A stretch of 64,000 bases of DNA from UBA6623 sp965238125 (GTDB lineage Bacteria; Acidobacteriota; Terriglobia; Bryobacterales; UBA6623): assembly GCA_965238125.1 (NCBI GenBank), contig OZ250179.1:620001-684000 (forward strand), given 5' to 3'. A model generated the notes under the pieces. The model searched no databases. It saw only the letters and a program-made list of their open reading frames with translations, and was not told the DNA's origin. A program made the position numbers and the translations under genes. Positions 9,693 through 16,849 of this stretch are shown piece after piece (positions within the stretch are counted from its first letter, which is position 1; every line of letters begins with the position of its first letter).

Positions 9693-9974
9693 ATGACGGT
9701 TGGCCTGCTTACTCTCGAACTTCGCATCCGGGGTTCTCGGTCTCTCAAGGACAAGCGAGCGGTGTTGCGGCGGCTCAAAGACCGCCTACGCGGCCGTCAT
9801 AATGTCTCGGTCGCCGAGACGGACTTCCACGACGATCATCAGAGATCGGTGTTGGCGGTGGCCTCGGTTTCCGGCGACCCAAGCCGCGCCGACGAGGTGC
9901 TCGACCGCGCCGAGCAAGAGGCCGTCCGGCTCGTGGGCGATGACTTGATTCGAGCCGAAAGAGAGAGGCTGTAA
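9693..9974 (+). CDS. DUF503 (YlxP-like) protein
   Basis: 93 residues, the normal length for DUF503. The ATG at 9693 fits the family N terminus (MTVGLLTLELRIRGSRSLKD, then KRAVLRRLKDRLR). The middle has the family pattern NVSVAETDFHDDHQRSVLAVA. The function is not established; the gene lies between infB and rbfA in many bacteria, as here, so a role linked to ribosome assembly or translation is inferred from context. It ends 5 nt before rbfA. No strong Shine-Dalgarno is seen, and the R1 repeat sits directly upstream. Confidence 0.9.
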   Translation: MTVGLLTLELRIRGSRSLKDKRAVLRRLKDRLRGRHNVSVAETDFHDDHQRSVLAVASVSGDPSRADEVLDRAEQEAVRLVGDDLIRAERERL

Positions 9975-9979
9975 CCGCC

Positions 9980-11335
9980 ATGGCCACCCATGCCGGACGT
10001 GCGAACCGCATCGGCGAGCAGATTCATCGCGAGCTGAGCGAGATCTTCGCCGGTGATTTGGCGGATCCTCGCTTCGAGTCGGTGACGGTGACCGGCGTCG
10101 AACTTTCCCGCGACCTGGGGTATGCGAGAGTGCGCTTCTTGTCGTCCGGAGATATTCCGGCCGACACGGCCTTGGAACGCTCGCTCGAGCGGGCCGAGGG
10201 GTTCTTTCGCTCGGCCTTGGCCGAGCGGCTGCCGCTGCGCCGGATCCCTCGGTTGCGATTCCACTTCGATCGCGGATCGGAAAATGTCGACCGCGTCGAA
10301 ACGTTGCTGAAGCGCATTGCCAAGCGCCGGAACATGTTCGCGCTGCTGCTTTGGGTGGGTGTCGGATTTTGGGGGGCGGGCGCGCCCTCCGCCGAGCAAG
10401 AGCCCGTCCTCGAGCGCTACGAAGCCTCGTTTCCCGCGATGGGGACGCGGTTTACCGTGGCGGCCTACGGAAGCAACCGCGGCTTTGTCGCTTCGGTCGC
10501 CGAGTCGGCGTTCGACGAATTGCGTAGGGCCGACCGGATGCTGAGCAATTATCAGCCCGAGAGCGAACTGAGCCTTATCAATCGCCACGCCGCCGAAGGT
10601 CCCTGGAAGATCTCCGAGCCGATGGCGGATTTGCTGGCGCGTTGTCTCGACTACAGCCGGCTGAGCGAGGGTGGGTTCGACATGACGGTCGGGCCGTTGA
10701 TGAAGGCTTGGGGATTCTTTCAAGACTCGGGCCGCAAGCCGAGCGATCGCGAAATCAGCCGCGCCCTCGGCCGGGTAGGCTATCAGCTTGTCGAGCTGGA
10801 TCCTCATCAGCGAACCGTCCGGTTCCTGCGCCCCGGTGTTGAGCTTGACCCCGGGGGAGTGGGTAAAGGCTATGCGGTCGACCGTATGGCGGCCGTGTTG
10901 CGAGAAGCCGGCGTAGAGCGATTCTTCATTAGCGCGGGCGACAGCAGCCTCTACGCGGGCGAGGCGCCGCCTTCCCAGGAGCGGGGCTGGCGGGTGCGCA
11001 TCCGCGACGGCGAAGATGAGTCGGCCGCCGGGCGCGAACTCTACCTGAGGAACGAATCTCTTTCGACCTCAGGCTCGTACGAAAAGTTCTTCGAGGTCGA
11101 CGGAAAGCGCTACAGCCACTTGATGAATCCGCGAACAGGTCGTCCCGTGGAGGGCATGATCTCGGTTTCAGTGATCGCCGAGAGGACGCTGGACAGTGAA
11201 GTCTGGGCGACGGCGCTGTTTGTGAACGGCGTGGAGTGGGCTCGACGACGGGCGCCGCGCGGTCCGCGGGTGATGGTTTGCCGCGAGTCAGTGCCCTGTG
11301 AATGGATCAACGGGACGAGGGATCGGAACCGTTGA
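9980..11335 (+). CDS. rbfA: RbfA fused in frame to an ApbE-type FAD:protein FMN transferase
   Basis: One 451-residue frame with two parts. Residues 1-118 are a complete RbfA (30S ribosome-binding factor: RANRIGEQIHRELSEIFAGD, FHFDRGSENVDRVETLLKRI). Residue 119 is a Met (ATG at 10334) that opens a typical export signal (MFALLLWVGVGFWGAGAPSA), and residues 140-451 are an ApbE domain, which transfers FMN from FAD onto Thr of exported flavoproteins: FPAMGTRFTV, LDPGGVGKGYAVD, SAGDSSLYAG, SHLMNPRTGRPV, and T411. The residue four before T411, usually Asp, is Glu407. No stop codon separates the parts. Either the fusion is real, the ApbE part is made from the internal ATG, or one base is wrong near 10330. 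Confidence 0.85.
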   Translation: MATHAGRANRIGEQIHRELSEIFAGDLADPRFESVTVTGVELSRDLGYARVRFLSSGDIPADTALERSLERAEGFFRSALAERLPLRRIPRLRFHFDRGSENVDRVETLLKRIAKRRNMFALLLWVGVGFWGAGAPSAEQEPVLERYEASFPAMGTRFTVAAYGSNRGFVASVAESAFDELRRADRMLSNYQPESELSLINRHAAEGPWKISEPMADLLARCLDYSRLSEGGFDMTVGPLMKAWGFFQDSGRKPSDREISRALGRVGYQLVELDPHQRTVRFLRPGVELDPGGVGKGYAVDRMAAVLREAGVERFFISAGDSSLYAGEAPPSQERGWRVRIRDGEDESAAGRELYLRNESLSTSGSYEKFFEVDGKRYSHLMNPRTGRPVEGMISVSVIAERTLDSEVWATALFVNGVEWARRRAPRGPRVMVCRESVPCEWINGTRDRNR

Positions 11336-11469
11336 AGACTTCGGGCGTGAACGGAAGGGTGGCCCTCTACCGCGTGGCGGCCGTGTTCAGGATGCTCGTT
11401 ATCTTCGTCCTTGTCCGCGAAGATGGACTCAAAAACCCGCAAAGACCAATCCCGGTCCGCGATCTTTGA
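11332..11469 (+). CDS. possible small hydrophobic ORF overlapping the apbE stop
   Basis: A 45-codon frame starting TTG at 11332, which overlaps the apbE stop as TTGA, and ending TGA at 11467-11469. It holds one hydrophobic stretch (VALYRVAAVFRMLVIFVLV) followed by a charged tail. I recognise no family. The overlap and the membrane-like stretch are the only support; it may be chance. Confidence 0.2.
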   Translation: MKTSGVNGRVALYRVAAVFRMLVIFVLVREDGLKNPQRPIPVRDL

Positions 11470-11558
11470 GGCTGGCCGAATATGCGCCGCCCGGCCACTC
11501 CGACCGGCCGAAGTCGCGAATAGCTTCTCCGCGTCTCCGGCCGACCGTGAGGCGAAGA

Positions 11559-11747
11559 TTACTGCTGGGCCGCGTTGTTAACGAGGCTGGACATCTTGCT
11601 GAAGATGACACTGATGCCGTCGGCGATGCCCGGAAGCAACGCACCCGCGGCGACGGCGATAAAGCCGGCCAGCAAAGCATATTCAACCATGTCCTGCGCG
11701 CGCTCATCACGGCGTAGATTCGAAAGAAAAATGTACAGTCTTTCCAT
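11559..11747 (-). CDS. Flp-family type IVb pilin
   Basis: 62 residues, normal for Flp/Fap pilins of the Tad pilus. The ATG at 11747 is preferred over the longer frame to 11894 because AGAAGGAG lies a few bases upstream. It has a short basic leader (RLYIFLSNLRRDERA), the hallmark QDMVEYALLAGFIAV segment with the conserved Glu-Tyr, and a hydrophobic helix. Flp pilins are processed by a prepilin peptidase and assembled by Tad proteins; no Tad machinery is in the window, so the gene appears isolated. An IS1380 pair has inserted in its upstream flank about 260 bp away. Confidence 0.88.
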   Translation of the reverse strand: MERLYIFLSNLRRDERAQDMVEYALLAGFIAVAAGALLPGIADGISVIFSKMSSLVNNAAQQ

Positions 11748-12008
11748 TTCCCATCTCCTTCTAGCTGAGTCTCGTGACCTCAAGAAAAGACTCGACGGAA
11801 CATCTCCAAATCTTGACTCTTCTCGAAATCCAGTCTTTTTGCCTCGGAGGGCTTGCGTCCTCCAGTAACAATCATGCCTGAAGACATAGGGCATGCCAAT
11901 GGGTCTGGCGTACTGATTTTCACTTAACTACACCAGTACCAAAGTTCTTATACTTGTTGCGCTCGAAGCAAGTCGCCGTGAAGGCTATTTTTGATAAAAG
12001 TGTATTAG
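11748..12008. other. AT-richer intergenic region upstream of the pilin gene
   Basis: Holds the pilin Shine-Dalgarno (about 11754-11761) and presumably its promoter. No ORF is convincing. It ends in the ATTAG pentamer (12004-12008) that flanks the IS1380 copy. Confidence 0.4.
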
Positions 12009-13674
12009 CCCGGATTTCCACTTTAGTTTCGGTTCTGCTAACCATCGGGTGGACTCGGACGCCTTTATTTATGCGGGCTTGAAAGCACTCAAGGCGCTGA
12101 GGAGATCAACACCCAATGGGTGAAAAAGAAAACAAACCGTTTCAGCTCACCTTCAATGGATTTCTCAAGGTCGATTTCCAAGGATCGCGAGTCACCTCGG
12201 ATGGCGGGCTGATTCTCATTCGCGAACTGGACGAACGACTCGGACTAGGCAAGCTGATAGACGAGCATCTGACGGATTCGCGGCAAGGCTCGAACAAGAA
12301 GTTCCCGTTCGTCGATCTGCTGCGACAGTCGGTCTACTCCCGCTTGGCGGGCTACGAGGATCTCAACGACGCCGTTCGTGTCTCCGCCGATCCAACCTTT
12401 CGGCTGATTGGCTCGAAGAAGAACTGGGATCGCGGCGCGGCGCTGACCTCCCGGCTGCAGAGCTTCGAGACCGCCATGCTCGCCGGCGACGAGAATCTGA
12501 TCGGGCTGATGGCGGTGAACCGCGAGTTGATCGCGCAAGCCGAGGCCGGTGATGACTCCGAGTGCGTCGTGCTGGACATGGACTCTACCGAGAGCCCCGT
12601 CCACGGCCGGCAGGAAGGCAGCGCCTACAACGGCCACTTCGAGTCGGTCTGCTACCACCCACTGTTGCTGTTCAACCAGCACGGCGATTGCTTGGCGGCA
12701 AAGTTGCGACCGGGCAACGTGTCCAGCGCCGAGGACTGGGACGAGCTGCTGCTGCCGGAAATCGAACGCCAACAGGCGGAGGGCAAACAGGTGACGTTCC
12801 GGGCCGATGCCGCCTTCGCCAAGCCGGATATTTACGAGACGTTGGAGGAGCGCGGCGTGGACTACGTGATTCGCATCCCGGCCAACAAGAGCCTGGAGCT
12901 GGAGATCGAAGATATCCTGTTTCGTCCGCCGGGCAGGCCGAGCGCAAAGCCCCTGGTGCGCTACAGGAGCTTTCGGTATCAGGCCGCGAGCTGGTCGAAG
13001 TCCCGGCGGGTTGTTGCGAAGGTCGAGCATCACCAAGGTGAGTTGTTTCCTCGCGTCGGTTTCATCGTCACGAGCATGGCCTTGCCGAGCCGCTCGCTGG
13101 TGCGGTTCTACAACAAGCGCGGCACGGCGGAGCAGTGGATCAAGGAAGGCAAACAAGCGACGCATTGGACAAGGCTGTCATGCCATCGGTTCCGGGCCAA
13201 CGAAGTGCGACTGCAACTCAGCGTGCTGGCCTATAACCTGGGGAACCTATGGCGGAGGCTCGGGCTGCCGCAACGGATCAAGAGCTGGTCGCTGACGAGC
13301 TTGCAACAGCGCCTGATGAAGACGGGCGGTAGGCTGGTCAAGCATGCGCGGTACTATTGGCTGCTGTTGGCCGAAGGACATCTGAACCGGCGGCTGTTCG
13401 GCGACATGCTGCATAGGATCTGGGCGCTGCCTGTGCCGGGTGGGTAGCGTTGCCCGGGCGAGGATCAACAGTTTTTGGCTCCAAAAAGGTTTCGCAGGGA
13501 GCAGTGTCGGCCGGAGCGCCGTTCAGTCCGCTCAATCAACGTCTGTGAGCGGACGGACGAGCCCTGGCGCCTACCGGCGGAGGTGATGTGCAGGGTTCAG
13601 CGCGAAAAGACGTGGTATTCGGCGCAGCGGGGGTGTATCCTGTGACCGTGCCAGGGCCAAAATGGAAATCCTGG
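12009..13674 (+). mobile_element. IS1380-family insertion sequence, copy A (intact)
   Basis: 1,666 bp from CCCGGATTTCCA at the left to TGGAAATCCTGG at the right; these ends form an imperfect terminal inverted repeat. The element is bounded by ATTAG at 12004-12008 and 13675-13679, which fits the short target duplication of this family. It carries one transposase gene and about 230 bp of non-coding right end nearly identical to copy C (47632-49297), which is also 1,666 bp. Confidence 0.85.
12116..13447 (+). CDS. IS1380-family transposase (copy A)
   Basis: 443 residues, full length for the family, with GAGGAG at 12099-12104 before the ATG. A DDE transposase: first acidic residue in VVLDMDSTESPVHG, second in TFRADAAFAKP, and the glutamate in FYNKRGTAEQWIKEGK. 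The N terminus (FQGSRVTSDGGLILIRELDERLG) is the typical IS1380 opening. Most of the protein matches copy C residue for residue. No frameshift or stop is seen, so it could be active and act on the defective copy B in trans. Confidence 0.93.
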   Translation: MGEKENKPFQLTFNGFLKVDFQGSRVTSDGGLILIRELDERLGLGKLIDEHLTDSRQGSNKKFPFVDLLRQSVYSRLAGYEDLNDAVRVSADPTFRLIGSKKNWDRGAALTSRLQSFETAMLAGDENLIGLMAVNRELIAQAEAGDDSECVVLDMDSTESPVHGRQEGSAYNGHFESVCYHPLLLFNQHGDCLAAKLRPGNVSSAEDWDELLLPEIERQQAEGKQVTFRADAAFAKPDIYETLEERGVDYVIRIPANKSLELEIEDILFRPPGRPSAKPLVRYRSFRYQAASWSKSRRVVAKVEHHQGELFPRVGFIVTSMALPSRSLVRFYNKRGTAEQWIKEGKQATHWTRLSCHRFRANEVRLQLSVLAYNLGNLWRRLGLPQRIKSWSLTSLQQRLMKTGGRLVKHARYYWLLLAEGHLNRRLFGDMLHRIWALPVPGG

Positions 13675-13680
13675 ATTAGT

Positions 13681-15096
13681 CCCGCATTTTCAATTTGGTG
13701 TTTGACATCCCGACCTTCCAGCGGCCTTGAGCGTCTTTATTCATAGGGGCTAGAGCCCGATAAGGATGTCAGGGAGGCCAACACCCAATGGGTGAAAAAC
13801 AAACCAAGCCATTCCAGCTAAGTTTCAACGGCTTGTTGAAAGTCGATTTCCAGGGATCGCACGTCACCTCCGACGGTGGCCTGATTTTGGTTCGCGAACT
13901 GGACGAACGGCTCGGTCTCGGAGAACTGATTGACGAGCATCTCAGCGACTCCCGGCAAGGCACAAACAAGCAGTTCACGCTCGCTGATCTGTTGCGGCAG
14001 TCGGTCTACAGCCGCTTGGCGGGCTACGAGGACCTCAACGACGCCGAGCGGGTTTCGATCGATCCGACGTTTCGGCTGATCGGTTCGCAGAAGATCTGGG
14101 ATCGCGGTGCGGCCTTGACCTCGACGCTGCATGGCTTCGAGACGGAGATGCTGGCGAGCGAAGAGAACCTGCTGGGGCTGATGGCGCTGAACCGAGAGCT
14201 GGTCGGGCAAGCGACTGACGTTCCGCGCCGCCGCCGCCTTCGCCAAGCCGGAGATCTACGAGGCGTTGGAGGATCGCGGAGTGGACTACGTCATTCACAT
14301 CCCGGCCAACAAGAAGCTGGAGTGGGAGATCGCCGACATCTTGTTTCGGCCGCCGGGAAGGCCCTCCCGGAAGCCCTTGGTGCGTTACAAGAGTTTTCGC
14401 TATCAGGCGGAGAGTTGGTCGCAGGCGAGGCGGATCGTCGCCAAGGTCGAGCATCACCAGGGCGAGCTGTTCCCGCGGGTCGGATTCATCGTGACGAGCA
14501 TGAGCTTGCCAAGCCGCTCGGTGGTGCGCTTCTACAACAAGCGCGGCACGGCGGAGCAGTGGATCAAGGAAGGCAAACAGGCCACGCATTGGACAAGGCT
14601 GTCGTGCCATCGGTTCCGGGCGAACGAGGTACGGCTACAACTGAGCGTGCCGGCCTACAACCTGGGCAACTTGTGGCGGCGGCTGGGACTGCCGAACAGG
14701 ATCAAGAGTTGGTCGCTGACGAGCTTGCAACACAGGTTGATGAAGACCGGCGGTCGGCTGGTCAAGCACGCGCGGTATTACTGGCTGCTGCCGGCCGAAG
14801 GGCATTTGAACCGCAGGCTGTTCGGCGACATGCTGCACAGGATCTGGGCGCTGCCGCTGCCAAGCGGGTAGCGTTGACCGGGCGAGGAGCAACAGTTTTC
14901 GGCTCCAAAAGGTTTCGCAAGGAGCAGTGTCGGCCGGAGCGCCGTTCAGCCCGCTCAATCAACGTCTGTGAGCGGATGGACCAGCCCTGGCGCCTACCGG
15001 CGGAGGTCATGCGCAGGGTTCAGCGCGAAAAGACGTGGTATTCGGGGCAGCGCGGGTGTATACTTTCACCGTGCCAGGGCCAAAATGGAAATCCTG
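13681..15096 (+). mobile_element. IS1380-family insertion sequence, copy B (internally deleted)
   Basis: About 1,416 bp, in the same orientation as copy A and only 6 bp after it. The left end is CCCGCATTTTCAATTT, matching copy C better than copy A; the right end is TGGAAATCCTG. It is flanked by ATTAGT at 13675-13680 and 15097-15102. Compared with copy A it lacks 248 bp inside the transposase gene. It differs from copy A by many point changes, so it is not a recent tandem duplication of its neighbour. Confidence 0.8.
13788..14871 (+). pseudogene. broken IS1380 transposase (copy B)
   Basis: Residues 1 to about 142 follow the family (FQLSFNGLLKVDFQGSHVTS) up to ELVGQA near 14213. Then 248 bp are missing, which removes the first catalytic Asp segment (DMDSTESPVHG) and shifts the frame. 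The rest of the transposase is readable in another frame at about 14214-14871 (MEDRGVDYVIHIPANKK onward). The second catalytic Asp is also changed (RAAAAFA instead of RADAAFA). The frame that stays open to 15101 is an artefact of the shift. It cannot encode an active enzyme. Confidence 0.9.
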
Positions 15097-15469
15097 ATTA
15101 GTATCAATCATATAACGAATGGCGCCATTGACGAGTACCCGGGTACCCGGGCCCGCCGTACTACTTTTCGGGCGTGGGCGCGGTCATGGTAAGGGAACTT
15201 AGCGCAAGATTCATGTGGGCCGCGCCGAAAAAGGGGCGCGGACATATACGGAATTTGGCGGCTAAACAGGCTCCGTAGAGCGTTGCCGGAGACTGGAGAG
15301 GCAGGTCGAAGACGCAAGGGCCGACGCGGTCTCCCTCCGCGTCGAGGGGGTCTCGGGGTGCAGAGCGGCCGGGCGGCGGCGCCTGCGGACCGTGCTGAGC
15401 CGGTGATTCTCCCAGGTCCGTGCCAAGCGTGGAAGTGAGTTCGTTCGGGCTGCTCGGCCGCGGGCGAGG
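15097..15469. other. non-coding flank after the IS1380 pair
   Basis: About 370 bases without a credible gene. It begins with the third ATTAG copy and contains a short repeated TACCCGGG block at about 15137-15152. Nothing else was recognised; it may be the remains of the original pilin-upstream region. Confidence 0.35.
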
Positions 15470-15859
15470 CTACGGTTTGACCACCTCAACCTCGGAAGAT
15501 CGGAGCGTCGACAAAACTTCCGGGTTTAGCACCTTCCCCACAACGTTCACGGCGCTTGCGGCGCGACACTCTTCGCCCCTGCTCGCCGGCGTCGGACCCC
15601 AGAAAACACACAAGCAACTGCCGGCGGGCCAAAAGGCGACGGTGCCGGGTTCGACGACGCCGTCGGCATCCGGTTCGGCGGCGGCGCTGACCGGGATCTG
15701 AAAATAGATCTCGGCGCCCCAGTAGTTTCCGCGGGCCGAGAGTGGGAGGGCGTCGTAGATTTGTTGCGCCGTGGGGGAGTCGTTCCACTCCGCCTCGATG
15801 ATTAGGTCGCCCACGCGAATGTGTACGAGTCTCGGGGTTTGGGGGCTTGTATCCGACAT
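15470..15859 (-). CDS. cyclophilin-like fold protein (TM1367 type)
   Basis: 129 residues. The pattern VHIRVGDLIIEAEWNDSPTAQQIYDALP, WGAEIYFQIP, VEPGTVAFWPAGSCLCVFWGPTP and ASAVNVVGKVL is that of the small cyclophilin-like family represented by Thermotoga TM1367. These have the cyclophilin barrel but lack the usual peptidyl-prolyl isomerase residues; their function is unknown. It is cytoplasmic with no signal peptide. It stands alone, downstream of the methyltransferase gene and a cluster of hairpins. Confidence 0.75.
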   Translation of the reverse strand: MSDTSPQTPRLVHIRVGDLIIEAEWNDSPTAQQIYDALPLSARGNYWGAEIYFQIPVSAAAEPDADGVVEPGTVAFWPAGSCLCVFWGPTPASRGEECRAASAVNVVGKVLNPEVLSTLRSSEVEVVKP

Positions 15860-16277
15860 GTTGGTTAGTGGCCGAAGCCGGGGCCGCGGCGGACAATCAA
15901 TCGTAGCGCAGTGCGCCGATCATGCCGCAACGCGACCTTTCGTTGTTGAGGGGTGAACCGGGCGAAGACGGAGGGGCGGTGGGGCCCGGACGAATAGGGC
16001 GGCCGGCCGCGCCGGATCATTCGGGCGAGCAACTGGGCCGAGGGGCCGACGTTTCAGGTTGAGACCGCGGTTTAACGGTCCACACGGAGCGGTTTGCGCT
16101 GTTCCGCGGCGGCTACTAAAGCCTGGAAGGGGAAGGCCGCTGAAGCGGCCTGGGTGCCGGCGGCGGGCCGCTCATACCGGCCCTCAAGGACCGGCCTAAT
16201 CCGACCCAAGCCCGGTGAACCGGGCTCTCCTCTCATTCCTGGCGCCATTCAGGGCTCGCCCGGATTGGGGCCGTGAG
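15860..16277. other. intergenic region with tandem small hairpins
   Basis: 418 bases without a credible gene. Two perfect 8-bp stems with a GA loop are visible: AGGCCGCT/AGCGGCCT at 16134-16151 and AGCCCGGT/ACCGGGCT at 16209-16226. A CCGGCC/GGCCGG-rich segment lies between them. They follow the 3' end of the minus-strand methyltransferase gene and could help end its transcript, though no T tract follows. Confidence 0.5.
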
Positions 16278-16805
16278 CTAGGCATTCAAGACCTCGAATT
16301 CGAACACTATTGCCTTGCCTCGGATGACGAAGCAGAGGTAGTGCTCCCAGAACTTGCGAAAGACCAGGGACCGATTGACGGCGAACTCGAAACCGAGCAG
16401 CCGCCACAGGCGAAGCAGCTTGACATCGATCTTCTTCTCGCGCAGGCGGCGATTGCTGTAATAGCCGAAACCGCCGTGGTCTTCGCTGAAATAGCGGAAC
16501 GAGAAAGTATTGAGGTGCCAACGGTGGGTGGGGTCGCAGAACGAGCTGAAGTCGGTGTAGTGGGGCGTTTCGATGAGGATCGTTCCGCCGGTTTGGGTGA
16601 CGCGGTGAACTTCCTCGATCGTCGAGATGACGTTTTCAACGTGCTCGATGACGTGGACCAACAAGACGCGGTCGAAACTGCCGTCGCAAAACGGGAGCTT
16701 GCCGCGATTGATGTCGGCGATGACGTCGGCGGCGGTGTCGCGGTTGCTGTCGACGCCTAAAGCGCCGGGGCGTTTATTGCGGCCGCAACCGAGATCAAGG
16801 GTCAT
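16278..16805 (-). CDS. class I SAM-dependent methyltransferase
   Basis: 175 residues. The glycine-rich SAM motif is at the very N terminus (MTLDLGCGRNKRPGALGVD), followed by the acidic second strand (VIADINRGKLPF), then FDRVLLVHVIEHVEN and TGGTILIETPHY, as in Methyltransf_11-type enzymes. The early position of the SAM motif is typical of a short subgroup linked to polysaccharide or glycan genes. The substrate is unknown. It lies 44 bp after the stop of the kinase gene on the same strand and may be co-transcribed. Confidence 0.8.
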   Translation of the reverse strand: MTLDLGCGRNKRPGALGVDSNRDTAADVIADINRGKLPFCDGSFDRVLLVHVIEHVENVISTIEEVHRVTQTGGTILIETPHYTDFSSFCDPTHRWHLNTFSFRYFSEDHGGFGYYSNRRLREKKIDVKLLRLWRLLGFEFAVNRSLVFRKFWEHYLCFVIRGKAIVFEFEVLNA

Positions 16806-16849
16806 GGGGAGTTTGGTGGCAGTCGGTTCGGAAACGGGTTCAGGCGGCC

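Noticed and set aside
14214..15101. Continuation of the copy B transposase frame to 15101
   Set aside because: After the 248-bp deletion this frame is shifted; the real transposase residues continue in another frame ending at 14871.
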